Positions 26,315-35,317 of a stretch of DNA of 64,000 nucleotides are shown one piece after another. The notes under the pieces were generated by a model that was not told where the DNA came from, did no database searches, and saw only the letters and a list, made by a program, of their open reading frames with translations. The first letter of the stretch is position 1. Each line of letters begins with the position of its first letter. The stretch covers positions 2,177,629-2,241,628 of the forward strand of contig NZ_LGUF01000007.1 of the NCBI RefSeq assembly GCF_001274725.1, in the 5' to 3' direction. The position numbers were made by a program, and so were the translations under genes. The DNA is from Sporosarcina globispora. GTDB taxonomy: Bacteria > Bacillota > Bacilli > Bacillales > Cytobacillaceae.

Positions 26315-26515
26315 TTATAGTTTTACAACGTTTGCAGCTTGAGGTCCGCGGTTTCCTTCAACGATTTCAAAAGAAACTTCTTGGCCTTCTTCTAAAGATT
26401 TGAAACCATCACCTTGGATAGCAGTGAAGTGTACGAATACATCGTCTCCGCCTTCAACTTCGATGAAACCGAAACCTTTTTCATTGTTGAACCATTTTAC
26501 TTTACCGTTTTGCAT
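26315..26515 (-). CDS. cspD: Cold shock protein CspD
   Basis: A 66-residue OB-fold protein. RNP1 is KGFGFIEV and RNP2 is VFVHFTAI, the two nucleic-acid-binding motifs. The sequence is close to that of B. subtilis CspD (start [20 protein letters not shown]). It binds single-stranded RNA and DNA and acts as an RNA chaperone. AGGAGGAAA precedes ATG 26515; the frame is open nine codons more, but inside the ribosome site region. A leader of about 120 nt is predicted, as is common for csp mRNAs. Confidence 0.96.
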   Translation of the reverse strand: MQNGKVKWFNNEKGFGFIEVEGGDDVFVHFTAIQGDGFKSLEEGQEVSFEIVEGNRGPQAANVVKL

Positions 26516-26641
26516 GTTTACTTTTCCTCCTAAGCCTTTCAAGACACATCTTGTGCCTTAGATGAATATTACCATCTAACAAAACATAAAGCAGATAGTT
26601 TTATCTAATAACGTCAATATATTCTGTTAAATGATGATTAT

Positions 26642-26670
26642 AATATACACGAATGGGCACTTTCCGTCAA
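26642..26670 (-). promoter_or_regulatory. Sigma-A promoter of cspD
   Basis: On the minus strand TTGACG (26670-26665), a 17-bp spacer and TATATT (26647-26642). The start near 26635 leaves a leader of about 120 nt. The rest of the stretch to 26832 is AT-rich and shows nothing else. Confidence 0.7.
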
Positions 26671-26832
26671 GGAATTGAAACGCTTTTTTACAAAAAACAA
26701 TAAAATATTTTAAATATTTTAACATTTTTAATTTGAATGTACAAACCAATGTTTACCCAGTGATTTAATAACATAAATTTTAGATTTTCTCATATTAATT
26801 ATTAATTATCTTGTAGCCAAAGGGTGAGGGGA

Positions 26833-27123
26833 ATGTATAGGTTTTCCATTGAGGACCAGGATTGGATCTTGAGGTTTTCACCCAACATCCAAATAGGAAC
26901 TGAAGTGAAGCAGGCCATCATCAGCTCAATCCTGCAGCTTGGCAAGGATCTCCCTTTATACTCGCATGGAGAGTCTTTTATTATTATGAATGACCAGTTA
27001 GGCATCATTATATTTAATGTTGAGAAAATACCATCTATGATATTGACCGTGTCTAACATTGTCACAGAAAATAACTGGTACATCCAAAAGAACCTAACAA
27101 TAAAGCGATATCTTAAAGAGTGA
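26833..27123 (+). CDS. Conserved hypothetical protein, 96 residues
   Basis: A soluble protein starting MYRFSIEDQDWILRFSPNIQ, with mixed strands and helices and no membrane segment. It contains LGKDLPLYSHGESFIIMNDQ and a valine-rich strand after it. AAAGGGTGAGGGGA precedes ATG 26833; GTG 26824 lies within that ribosome site. A terminator follows directly, so it is a single gene unit. I recognise no domain. Confidence 0.6.
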   Translation: MYRFSIEDQDWILRFSPNIQIGTEVKQAIISSILQLGKDLPLYSHGESFIIMNDQLGIIIFNVEKIPSMILTVSNIVTENNWYIQKNLTIKRYLKE

Positions 27124-27145
27124 TCGGCAAAAGCCGATTTTTTTG
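27121..27145 (+). terminator. Terminator after the 96-residue protein gene
   Basis: ATCGGC / GCCGAT with an A4 loop and T7. Confidence 0.85.
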
Positions 27146-27179
27146 TTAATAGGTAAAAAATCACAGTGTCTTCCGCCTT

Positions 27180-27194
27180 ATGCAAACGCTTTCC
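27180..27194. promoter_or_regulatory. Candidate cre site (CcpA operator) before pulA
   Basis: ATGCAAACGCTTTCC matches the cre consensus WTGNAANCGNWWNCA at every defined position except the last. It lies 59 bp before the start codon, close to a putative promoter, so carbon catabolite repression of the pullulanase is likely. Confidence 0.6.
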
Positions 27195-27252
27195 TTTTTG
27201 GATTAATATATAGTTGAAGGAATTTTTAAACAATTTTGAAGGAGGAGTAAGG

Positions 27253-30174
27253 TTGAAAGGGTATAAACAGTATATTTTTCTGGCTATAGCTTTAATAATG
27301 GCAGCATCAAATTTATTATCCCCATTTATGCAAACGATTGCATCAGCTGAAGAGGCCAGACAAGAGGCCGGTCAGAATACAGCAGTCACCATCCATTATC
27401 AGCCTGCAGAGGGCAATACGAAGGATTGGAATTTATGGGTATGGCCTAAAGATGGCGAAGGACAGGTTTTTGAATTTACAGGTGAAGATGAATTTGGACT
27501 TACTGCAGAAGTTGTACTGCCGGGAATCCATAATAAAGTTGGTTTTATTGTCCGCACTGAAAGCTGGGAGAAGGATGGAGGAGACAGATTCATCGATGTA
27601 CAAAGCGGCAATGATGAAGTATGGGTGAAAGCAGGCGATGAAAATACATATACATCCCCGCCTGATGGTGAGTACAGGGACTTTCCAGTTTTTGAAAACG
27701 TGAAGGTAAAGCTCCACTATTTTCGATATGACGGAAATTATGAAGGCTGGAATTTATGGACATGGCCAGAAGGCAAGGATGGCAAAAGAGTTGATTTTAC
27801 AGGAGATGATGATTTTGGGAAAGTTGCTGAATTTGAGCTTGAAAATCCAGAAGGAATGAAGAAGGCAGGATTTATAGTCAGAAAAAGCGTAGAAGGAAAT
27901 GATTGGGCAGGCAAGGAATTTGGAGATCGATTTATTACAAAGTTCGATGAAGATGGGGATGCAGAGGTATGGATTGTTCAAGGAACAGAAAGAATTTATT
28001 ACAATCCAGCCTATATTGACAAAGATCCGAAAATCGTAAATGCTTCAATGGATAGCTTTAATCAAATTACACTTGAAACCAATGTTCCTTTCCAGTGGAG
28101 AAACTGGGAATCTTTTATTGAAATTGACAATGCCGATATTAAAGAAGTTGTTCCTTACGATGGGAACGAAGAAAAGGATTTTACAAATAAGGTAAGAGTG
28201 ATAACAGAAAATAAACTTGATTTTATGCAATCATACAGAATCTCTGCAGATTCATTCGGAGAGGCAGAGGTGAAGATCGGGAATATTGTCAGATCAAAGG
28301 AATTTGATGATGCTTTCTATTATGATGGAAAGCTGGGAAACCAGTATATGAAAAAACAAACTTCCTTCAGGCTTTGGGCTCCAACAGCTAGTGAAGCATC
28401 TCTGGTGATTTACGGCAGCTGGGATGATCAGACCGCTGAGGAACTTCCTCTTAAAAGAGGTGAAAAGGGAACTTGGTCAACTGTTTTAACGGGAAATCAA
28501 AACGGGCTGATATACAATTATAAAGTTAAAATCGGGGGAGAATGGACTGAAGCTACTGATCCTTATGTCCGGGCTGTAACAGTGAATGGCGACAGAGGAG
28601 TAGTAATGGATCTGGATTCAACCGACCCAAAAAAGTGGAGTAAGCATAAGCCGAAGTTAAAGAATCCAGAGGATTCCATCATTTATGAAGTCCATGTCCG
28701 GGACCTTTCGATTCATGAGGACAGCGGCATAAAACATAAGGGAAAGTTCCTTGGGGCTGCTGAGAAAAACACCTTAAATTCTGAAGGTGCAAAAACAGGC
28801 TTAAATCATATAAAAGATCTTGGGGTTACACATGTTCAGTTCCTTCCGATTTATGACTACCGGACAGTTGATGAAACAAAACTAGACGAACCTCAATATA
28901 ATTGGGGCTATGATCCTAAAAACTATAATGTACCGGAAGGCTCATATTCTACAGATCCTTATGATCCAGCGGCAAGAATTACAGAATTAAAGACAATGAT
29001 TCAGGAATACCACAATGAGCAGCTGCGGGTGGTGATGGATGTTGTGTATAATCATGTTTTTGCTGTAAATGAATCCAGTTTCAATAAGCTTGTTCCAGGC
29101 TATTATTTCAGGTATAACGAAGATGGAACACTTGCCAACGGCACAGGCGTCGGCAATGATACAGCTTCAGAAAGAAAAATGGTGCAAAAATTTATTGTCG
29201 ACTCTGTTTCATATTGGGCTGAGGAATATAATCTTGATGGATTCCGCTTTGACCTGATGGGCATTCATGACACTGAAACGATGAATAAAGTAAGAAAGGC
29301 ATTGGATAAAATTGACCCTACTATAATTATTATTGGGGAGGGATGGGATTTAAACACACCACTGGCAGCTGAAAGGAAGGCCAATCAGAAAAATGCTGAA
29401 GATATGCCTGGCATTGGCCATTTCAATGATGGCATCCGAGATGGTTTAAAAGGCAGTGTGTTTGATGAACTGGAAAAAGGTTTTGTAAATGGCAGGCAGG
29501 GCATGGAAGACTTTGTTCAGCAAGGAATTGCAGCAGGATTGGATTATCCCGGCACAATGGCAACATACAAAGATCCTGAACAGGCGGTTACATATGTTGA
29601 AGCACATGATAACCACACTCTATGGGATAAGCTTGAAATGACTAATCCAGATGCAACGGAAGAATCAAGAAAGAAAATGCATAAATTGGCCTCTTCTATT
29701 GTTCTGACATCCCAAGGAGTCAGCTTTGTTCATGCAGGCCAGGAATTTATGCGGACAAAATACGGGGATCACAACAGCTATAAGTCCCCTGACAGTGTTA
29801 ATCAGCTTGACTGGGACCGCCGAACTGAATTTAGCAGGGAAGTAGACTATTTTAAAGGCATGATTAAGCTCCGAAAGCATTATAAATCATTTAGAATGAC
29901 AACAGCAGAGGATATTCAGTCAAATCTTGAATTTATTGAGGCTCCAGGTAATACTGTAGCTTATAGACTGGATGCAAAAGGCTTAAAAGATAAAGCGAAA
30001 GAGATTGTCGTAATCCATAATGCAAATTCAAAACCAGCCGTAATAACACTTTCAGGCAAGGGTCCTTGGCATCTGCTTGCAGACGGAAAACAGGCAGGGA
30101 TAAGAACATTAAAGATCTATCGGTCAAAAACGATTGAAGTACCCGCACAAACAAGCTTTATTTTAAAAAGATAA
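27253..30174 (+). CDS. pulA: Secreted type I pullulanase
   Basis: A 973-residue protein from TTG 27253, which has GGAGG 7 nt upstream; this start places a signal peptide (KGYKQYIF, a hydrophobic core, cleavage after IASA near residue 33) at the N terminus. Two CBM41 domains follow (VTIHYQPAEGNTKDWNLWVW and KLHYFRYDGNYEGWNLWTW), then a CBM48 domain (TSFRLWAPTASEASLVIYGS) and the GH13 barrel. Pullulanase motif YNWGYDP is at 549-555; catalytic residues are D667 (GFRFDLMG), E696 (IIGEGWDL) and D786 (EAHDNH). It cuts alpha-1,6 bonds of pullulan and starch outside the cell. No cell-wall anchor is visible. Confidence 0.94.
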   Translation: MKGYKQYIFLAIALIMAASNLLSPFMQTIASAEEARQEAGQNTAVTIHYQPAEGNTKDWNLWVWPKDGEGQVFEFTGEDEFGLTAEVVLPGIHNKVGFIVRTESWEKDGGDRFIDVQSGNDEVWVKAGDENTYTSPPDGEYRDFPVFENVKVKLHYFRYDGNYEGWNLWTWPEGKDGKRVDFTGDDDFGKVAEFELENPEGMKKAGFIVRKSVEGNDWAGKEFGDRFITKFDEDGDAEVWIVQGTERIYYNPAYIDKDPKIVNASMDSFNQITLETNVPFQWRNWESFIEIDNADIKEVVPYDGNEEKDFTNKVRVITENKLDFMQSYRISADSFGEAEVKIGNIVRSKEFDDAFYYDGKLGNQYMKKQTSFRLWAPTASEASLVIYGSWDDQTAEELPLKRGEKGTWSTVLTGNQNGLIYNYKVKIGGEWTEATDPYVRAVTVNGDRGVVMDLDSTDPKKWSKHKPKLKNPEDSIIYEVHVRDLSIHEDSGIKHKGKFLGAAEKNTLNSEGAKTGLNHIKDLGVTHVQFLPIYDYRTVDETKLDEPQYNWGYDPKNYNVPEGSYSTDPYDPAARITELKTMIQEYHNEQLRVVMDVVYNHVFAVNESSFNKLVPGYYFRYNEDGTLANGTGVGNDTASERKMVQKFIVDSVSYWAEEYNLDGFRFDLMGIHDTETMNKVRKALDKIDPTIIIIGEGWDLNTPLAAERKANQKNAEDMPGIGHFNDGIRDGLKGSVFDELEKGFVNGRQGMEDFVQQGIAAGLDYPGTMATYKDPEQAVTYVEAHDNHTLWDKLEMTNPDATEESRKKMHKLASSIVLTSQGVSFVHAGQEFMRTKYGDHNSYKSPDSVNQLDWDRRTEFSREVDYFKGMIKLRKHYKSFRMTTAEDIQSNLEFIEAPGNTVAYRLDAKGLKDKAKEIVVIHNANSKPAVITLSGKGPWHLLADGKQAGIRTLKIYRSKTIEVPAQTSFILKR

Positions 30175-30182
30175 GAAATGGA

Positions 30183-30211
30183 GAAGAATCCTATTTGGGG
30201 TTCTTCTTTTG
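30183..30211 (+). terminator. Terminator after pulA
   Basis: GAAGAATCC / GGGTTCTTC followed by T4. Confidence 0.8.
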
Positions 30212-30284
30212 TTATGCTTAGCGGAACATTTTCAGTTTTGCTTAGGAATGTTTTAAAAATTTCATAGTTATAAAGGTATTTTAA

Positions 30285-30354
30285 CTCCCTTTGCTAAATT
30301 TTTAGGTTAATATTAAAATAGATGTCTACATTTTGTTCTACAATGCAAAGGGAG
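30285..30354 (+). promoter_or_regulatory. topB leader hairpin covering the ribosome site
   Basis: CTCCCTTTGC (30285-30294) is perfectly complementary to GCAAAGGGAG (30345-30354), and the second arm contains the topB ribosome site, 7 nt before ATG. The 50-nt loop is AT-rich. If both arms are transcribed, translation of topB would need the hairpin to open. Confidence 0.5.
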
Positions 30355-30361
30355 CTAAAGT

Positions 30362-32524
30362 ATGAAACTGATAATTGCGGAAAAACCCGACCAGGGATTG
30401 ACGCTGGCTTCTATTTTTAAAATGAAGAAACACCAGGGATATATTGAGATTCTTCCGAATGATATATTCCCCCAAGGGGCTCATGTTACTTGGGCTATAG
30501 GGCATCTATGCCAGCTGTCTGCCCCTGAAAAATACAATAGGGATTGGAAAAAATGGTCACTGGATTCACTGCCCATAATCCCGGAGCAATTCCAATATGA
30601 AGTAACAAAGGATAAAGCAAAACAATTTAATATAATCAAACAGCTTGCTTCTGATCCTAACTTAACAGAAATTATCCATGCAGGTGATGCTGGGAGAGAA
30701 GGCGAGCTTATCATCCGGAATATTTTAAGGCTTACCGGATCAAGAGTGCCCATGAAAAGGCTATGGATTTCTTCCTTGACTCCTAAAGCCATAAAGGAAG
30801 GGTTTCTTGCCCTCCTGAATGAAAGTGACACGAGAAATTTATATTATGAAGCCTATACGAGAGCATGTGCAGACTGGATCGTTGGCATGAATGCTTCGCG
30901 ATTATACAGTCTTCTTCTGCAGCAGAAAGGTTTTTCGGATGTTTTTTCAGTAGGAAGGGTTCAGACCCCAACATTAGCTTTAATCGTAAAAAGAGAACAG
31001 GAAATTCAGAATTTTGTATCTGAACCTTTCTGGGAGGTTACTGCACAGTTTAAAGTGGACGGAAAAAAATATACCGGCAAGTGGGAAAAAGATGGGGAAA
31101 CAAGAATTAAGACGAAAGAGCTTGCCGAAAAGATTGCGGCATTCTGCAGGGACAAAGATGCACAAGTAGAAGATGTGCAGGCCGAAAAAAAAGAATTCCT
31201 GCCGCCGATGCTTTATAACCTTTCTGCACTGCAGGCAGAAGCCAACCGCAGATTCAAATTCCCGCCTAAAAAAACACTGGATGTTTTACAGAAGCTTTAT
31301 CAAAAAGGAATCGTATCTTATCCTCGTTCTGATTCCAGGCATGTAACAGAAGGAGAAGCGGAAATGTTTCCCGAGATCCTTAGGAAAATGGAAGCAAAAG
31401 ATGAGTATAAGGAGTTTTTTCCTCTGCCTTTCAGCTCGATTATGCAGAATAAACGGTATGTGAATGATAAAAAGGTAACTGATCACTATGCCATTATTCC
31501 GACTGAACAGGTGCCAGACCTGGAAAGATTATCTTCGGATGAAAAAATTCTCTATGACCTGATCGTAAGGAGCTTAATAGCTGCACATTATGGAAAAGCT
31601 GTAACAGAATATACAACTATTAAGACCCTTGTTGATGGAAGAGCATTGTTCTTATCCAAGGGAAAAGTACAGCTTGAAGAAGGCTGGAGAAAAGTGATTC
31701 CGCAGCAGGAGAAGGAAAAGGAACCGATTCTCCCTTTATTGCAGGCGGGTGATCAAGGCACAGTGTTAAAGGCGGATGTTAAAGAAAGCAAAACCCAGCC
31801 GCCAAAAAGGTATACAGAAGGCCAGCTGATTACACTGATGAAAACAGCCGGGAAGCAAATCGAAGACAAGGAACTTGAGAAGGTCCTGATGAAGACAGAA
31901 GGCCTGGGAACGGAAGCCACAAGGGCGGGAATCATCACAATGCTGAAGGAGCGCAAATACATTGATATAAAGAAGAATCTTGTATATGCAAACTCAAAAG
32001 CAAAAATCCTGATAGAAGCGATAGGCACAGAAATACTGGCTTCTCCAGAAATGACGGCCAAATGGGAACAGCGGTTGAAGGATATTTCGGATGGTCAGGC
32101 ATCTCCAAAACAATTCATGGAGCAAACGAATAAAATGGTTGGCCATTTGATTTCTGCATCTATTGAACATGCAGGAAAGTGGACATTTTCTGAAGAAGAT
32201 AAAGAGGGATTTACACCTGGGAAATTCAAGCAAAAAAGGGCTGCCAATCTGGGCAGATGCATGCTGTGTGATGGGAAAGTTGTTGATAAGGGAAGCTTCT
32301 ATGGCTGCTCCCATTATAATAAGACGAAATGCACTTTCACTATTTCCAAAAGCATTATGGGCAAGACGATGACTCAAAAACTGCTCAAACAGCTATTAAA
32401 GGATGGAGAAACAGAATTAGTTGAAGGTTTTACAAGCAGAGGGAAGGATAAAACATTTTCAGCTAAATTAACCTGGGACCGACAGGAGAACAGAGTCAAA
32501 TTTCTCTTCCCGCAAAAGACCTAA
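30362..32524 (+). CDS. topB: DNA topoisomerase III
   Basis: A 720-residue type IA topoisomerase. The TOPRIM domain comes first (KLIIAEKPDQGLTLASIF; acidic site in IIHAGDAGREGELI near residue 103-115). The catalytic tyrosine is Y320 in GIVSYPRSDSRHV, and SVGRVQTPTLALI (near 196-208) is another family block. The C terminus carries a single zinc-knuckle-like part, CMLCDGKVVDKGSFYGCSHY. It relaxes and decatenates DNA. ATG 30362 follows AAAGGGAG, which can be masked by an upstream hairpin. Confidence 0.96.
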   Translation: MKLIIAEKPDQGLTLASIFKMKKHQGYIEILPNDIFPQGAHVTWAIGHLCQLSAPEKYNRDWKKWSLDSLPIIPEQFQYEVTKDKAKQFNIIKQLASDPNLTEIIHAGDAGREGELIIRNILRLTGSRVPMKRLWISSLTPKAIKEGFLALLNESDTRNLYYEAYTRACADWIVGMNASRLYSLLLQQKGFSDVFSVGRVQTPTLALIVKREQEIQNFVSEPFWEVTAQFKVDGKKYTGKWEKDGETRIKTKELAEKIAAFCRDKDAQVEDVQAEKKEFLPPMLYNLSALQAEANRRFKFPPKKTLDVLQKLYQKGIVSYPRSDSRHVTEGEAEMFPEILRKMEAKDEYKEFFPLPFSSIMQNKRYVNDKKVTDHYAIIPTEQVPDLERLSSDEKILYDLIVRSLIAAHYGKAVTEYTTIKTLVDGRALFLSKGKVQLEEGWRKVIPQQEKEKEPILPLLQAGDQGTVLKADVKESKTQPPKRYTEGQLITLMKTAGKQIEDKELEKVLMKTEGLGTEATRAGIITMLKERKYIDIKKNLVYANSKAKILIEAIGTEILASPEMTAKWEQRLKDISDGQASPKQFMEQTNKMVGHLISASIEHAGKWTFSEEDKEGFTPGKFKQKRAANLGRCMLCDGKVVDKGSFYGCSHYNKTKCTFTISKSIMGKTMTQKLLKQLLKDGETELVEGFTSRGKDKTFSAKLTWDRQENRVKFLFPQKT

Positions 32525-32675
32525 TTTTGCCTGCTGCAGCATCTTTCCTTGTCTCAATTTTCCAACTGTAGTAAAATCGTTAAAGTCTTATATTTATTTA
32601 TGAAAGATATAAAGTGAACATGCGCTCTGCGCTTTTATAATAATTTCAGAATTTATATCTTTGAATTTTGAGAAC

Positions 32676-32915
32676 TGTCTAGCTCCAGCGCCTACCCCCT
32701 CGAGGTTACAAGCTTGTCTTGTTTCGCCTCCTAGGGACTCTCAGGTCTAAGCCGTAACATTCAGAAGGAAGAACGCCTTCTTACAGGAACCGTCTTATGC
32801 CTGTCGTCCCTGGGCAGTCGCCTCCACATTTCGAGCAATCAAAAAGGCAAAGAACGCCTTTCTGGGAGGCTCGTCTTGTGCTTGTCGGGGGTGGGCAAGG
32901 CGCTTGCGCTTTTCT
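32676..32915. repeat. Interspersed CTAGCTCCAGCGC repeat, long copy C (240 bp)
   Basis: It starts TGTCTAGCTCCAGCGCCTAC and ends GGCAAGGCGCTTGCGCTTTT, as copy B does, but has an extra internal part with its own inverted repeats: AAGGAAGAACGCCTTC... and AAAAGGCAAAGAACGCCTTT, and GCCTCC...GGGAGGC. No reading frame of note is present. It ends 20 bp before the mntR start. The stretch 32525-32675 before it shows nothing else. Confidence 0.8.
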
Positions 32916-32935
32916 AAATGGCAGGAGGTTGCGTA

Positions 32936-33361
32936 ATGCCAACACCAAGTATGGAAGATTACATTGAACAAATATATATGTTAATCGAAGACAAAGGATA
33001 TGCCAGAGTTTCTGATATTGCCGAGGCTCTCTCTGTACATCCTTCTTCTGTGACGAAAATGGTTCAGAAGCTTGATAAGGATGAGTATCTTGTTTATGAA
33101 AAATACAGGGGGCTTATTTTAACGCCAAAAGGGAAAAAAATCGGTAAGAGACTTGTATATCGGCATGAACTTCTTGAACAGCTCCTGCGTATGATGGGAG
33201 TCAAAGAAGAAAATATTTATGAAGATGTGGAAGGCATTGAACATCACCTGAGCTGGGATGCTATCGACCGGGTTGGCGACTTGGTTCAGTTTTTTGAAGA
33301 AGATGAAAGCCGCATTGAAGAGCTGAGGGAAATCCAGCGTAAAAATGAAGAAGAACAGTAA
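32936..33361 (+). CDS. mntR: Manganese-dependent transcriptional regulator MntR
   Basis: A 141-residue DtxR-family repressor that controls manganese uptake. The N-terminal winged helix is [20 protein letters not shown] with the recognition part [20 protein letters not shown]. Metal ligands in the dimer domain are visible: D8 (in SMEDYIEQ), E11, H77 (YRHELLEQ), E99, E102 and H103 ([12 protein letters not shown]). The start was set at ATG 32936 after GGAGG; this gives the family length. The protein is nearly identical in motif content to B. subtilis MntR. Confidence 0.96.
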   Translation: MPTPSMEDYIEQIYMLIEDKGYARVSDIAEALSVHPSSVTKMVQKLDKDEYLVYEKYRGLILTPKGKKIGKRLVYRHELLEQLLRMMGVKEENIYEDVEGIEHHLSWDAIDRVGDLVQFFEEDESRIEELREIQRKNEEEQ

Positions 33362-33391
33362 AAACCTGACTGCTATGCGTCAGGTTTTTTC
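33361..33391 (+). terminator. Terminator between mntR and the DUF3892 gene
   Basis: AACCTGAC / GTCAGGTT with T6; A4 on the left side allows it to work on both strands. Confidence 0.85.
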
Positions 33392-33407
33392 ATGTACATA
33401 GAAACAC

Positions 33408-33626
33408 TTAATACAAGCTTGGAAACTCATCGAAGGAAGAGGCCCAGGAAGGATGAAGGCTCATAGAACCATCTTCGTCTTCATAAATTTGAATACCCTC
33501 AATCAAGCCTTCTTCAGTCTCCAATAGTGCTTTCCGATAAGAAATGATCCGTCCTCCGGAAGTCTGGAATGAAATAATCTCACCATTGTTGTTTCTGTAG
33601 ACTGCTGTAAGCTGTTCGCCGTTCAT
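33408..33626 (-). CDS. DUF3892-type small protein
   Basis: A 72-residue protein starting MNGEQLTAVYRNNNGEIISF, then QTSGGRIISYRKALLETEEG and IEGIQIYEDEDGSMSLHP. The pattern 'V..N..G.I..F.T..GR...Y..A' and 'I.G...' fits the DUF3892 family, common in Bacillaceae and of unknown role. GGAGAGTATTG precedes ATG 33626. It is convergent with mntR. Confidence 0.75.
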   Translation of the reverse strand: MNGEQLTAVYRNNNGEIISFQTSGGRIISYRKALLETEEGLIEGIQIYEDEDGSMSLHPSWASSFDEFPSLY

Positions 33627-33770
33627 TCAATACTCTCCTTCACTCATTTTCTATCAATATTGTTGACGGTTTAATGATTTTATAATCAGAGGTGTTTTTA
33701 ATCATCTTAGCGAATTTAAAATATTGAAACTTTTTAATATAACAAACGTATGTATACACGGAGGGATAGG

Positions 33771-34475
33771 ATGAACACTTTTAACTGGTCTGCAGAAGCA
33801 GAGAAGCTATGGGATAAAAACTCTGAATCATGGAATGCAAAAAGCAGGACAATGTGGGAGGAAGGAAGCAGAAAGGATATCATCTCCTTTTTTGAAAAGC
33901 ATGTCAAAAAGGGTTCTGCCGTATGTGACCTTGGGTGCGGAGATGGGTATGGTTCATATAAGCTTGCTTCGGCTGGCTATAAGGTTATTGGAATTGATGT
34001 TTCTGAAGAAATGATACATAAAGCAGAGAAGTTAAATACAAATACTGGTGCAGTGTTTAAGAAAGAAGACATTTCGGATCTTTCGCTAGAAGAGAATGCA
34101 ATAGATGCGATTCTTGCCATCAATTCACTGGAATGGACAGAAAGCCCGCTGGATGTATTAAAAGAAATGCAGCGAACTGTTAAGCCGGGCGGAAGGGCGT
34201 GTATAGGGATTCTTGGCCCAACAGCTGCACCGCGGGCTAACAGCTACCGCAGGCTTTATAAAGAAAAAGTTATCTGCAATACCATGATGCCGTGGGAATT
34301 TGAACAGCTTGCAAAAGAAAGCGGATGGTCAAAGCTTGATGAACTCGGTGTTTATAAAAAAGCGTCAGAGAAGCTTTCAAAAGGCTCACTGACGGATGAG
34401 CTAAAGCAATCATTGTCTTTTATGTGGATCTTTATGCTTGAAAACAGAAAAAATGAAGGGATGGGAATAGAATGA
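33771..34475 (+). CDS. Class I SAM-dependent methyltransferase
   Basis: About 234 residues. Motif I is VCDLGCGDGYGSYKLASAG (near residue 48), followed by VIGIDVSEEMI and the later NSLEWTESPLDVLKEMQRTVKPGG, typical of Methyltransf_11/25 proteins. The substrate is unknown. The start at ATG 33771 follows CGGAGGGATAGG; the frame is open seven codons more. The AIM24-type gene follows with a 4-bp overlap, so the two are translated together. Confidence 0.88.
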   Translation: MNTFNWSAEAEKLWDKNSESWNAKSRTMWEEGSRKDIISFFEKHVKKGSAVCDLGCGDGYGSYKLASAGYKVIGIDVSEEMIHKAEKLNTNTGAVFKKEDISDLSLEENAIDAILAINSLEWTESPLDVLKEMQRTVKPGGRACIGILGPTAAPRANSYRRLYKEKVICNTMMPWEFEQLAKESGWSKLDELGVYKKASEKLSKGSLTDELKQSLSFMWIFMLENRKNEGMGIE

Positions 34476-35164
34476 GCAGATACTCAATTGAAGAGTTTGT
34501 AAATCAGACAAAACAGCAGGATAAAGGGGAAGGCTTATTTGAACTCGAAACACTAAGGATGCTCGAAATTAATTTAACCAGCCAGGTTTGGGCAAAAGCA
34601 GGCGGCATGGTCTCCTACCGCGGCCAAATCAAGTTTGAGCGCGAAGGGATTCTCGAGCATGGCTTAGGCAAAATGTTCAAAAAGGCACTCACTGGTGAAA
34701 GCACAGCTTTAATGAAAGCTACAGGCAATGGAAAGCTGTATCTTGCAGACCAGGGAAAGAAGATTTCAATCCTGAAACTCGATGGAGATGCCATCTTTGT
34801 AAATGGGAATGATCTGCTTGCATTCGAGCCTTCCATAAGCTGGGACATTAAGTTAATGAAGAGGATGGCAGGCATGCTTGCAGGAGGTTTGTTCAATGTC
34901 CGTTTAGAAGGGACAGGGATGGTGGCTATTACTTCTCACTATGAGCCGCTGACACTTTTGGTTACTCCAGATAATCCGGTATATACCGATCCGAATGCGA
35001 CAGTTGCATGGTCAGGGACACTGCAGCCGGAATTTGTAACAGATATCTCTTTTAAAACCTTCCTTGGAAGAGGTAGCGGAGAGTCGGTCCAAATGAAGTT
35101 TTCAGGTAACGGTTTTGTAGTAGTTCAGCCATTTGAAGAAGTGTATTATGCTCAGCAATCATAA
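34472..35164 (+). CDS. AIM24-family protein
   Basis: A 230-residue soluble protein rich in beta strands. It has the AIM24 (formerly DUF124) features: VWAKAGGMVSYRGQIKFE, the central ANGKLYLADQGK-like part (GNGKLYLADQGKKISIL), and GTGMVAITSHYEPLTLLVTP. The family forms trimer-like beta prisms; its role in bacteria is unknown. It overlaps the methyltransferase gene (ATGA). Confidence 0.87.
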   Translation: MSRYSIEEFVNQTKQQDKGEGLFELETLRMLEINLTSQVWAKAGGMVSYRGQIKFEREGILEHGLGKMFKKALTGESTALMKATGNGKLYLADQGKKISILKLDGDAIFVNGNDLLAFEPSISWDIKLMKRMAGMLAGGLFNVRLEGTGMVAITSHYEPLTLLVTPDNPVYTDPNATVAWSGTLQPEFVTDISFKTFLGRGSGESVQMKFSGNGFVVVQPFEEVYYAQQS

Positions 35165-35167
35165 GGA

Positions 35168-35188
35168 AAGGCGCTGGAGCTAGACAGT
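35168..35188. repeat. Interspersed CTAGCTCCAGCGC repeat, inverted partial copy D
   Basis: AAGGCGCTGGAGCTAGACAG is the reverse complement of the left end of copies B and C. It lies 4 bp after the AIM24 stop. Confidence 0.75.
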
Positions 35189-35224
35189 AATCGAAGTTCA
35201 AAATTTTATACTTTCTTATTTTAA

Positions 35225-35276
35225 GTAAAAAACCGGTTTTGAGAGGGGAAACCCTCTGATATAACCGGCTTTTTTC
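35225..35276 (-). terminator. Bidirectional terminator between the AIM24 gene and metA
   Basis: AAAACCGGTT pairs with AACCGGCTTT; an inner AGAGGG/CCCTCT stem with a GAAA loop lies within. T runs are present on both sides. Confidence 0.8.
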
Positions 35277-35317
35277 ATGCTTTTTGATGCATATTAAGTT
35301 ATCCGTTCACTGCACTA

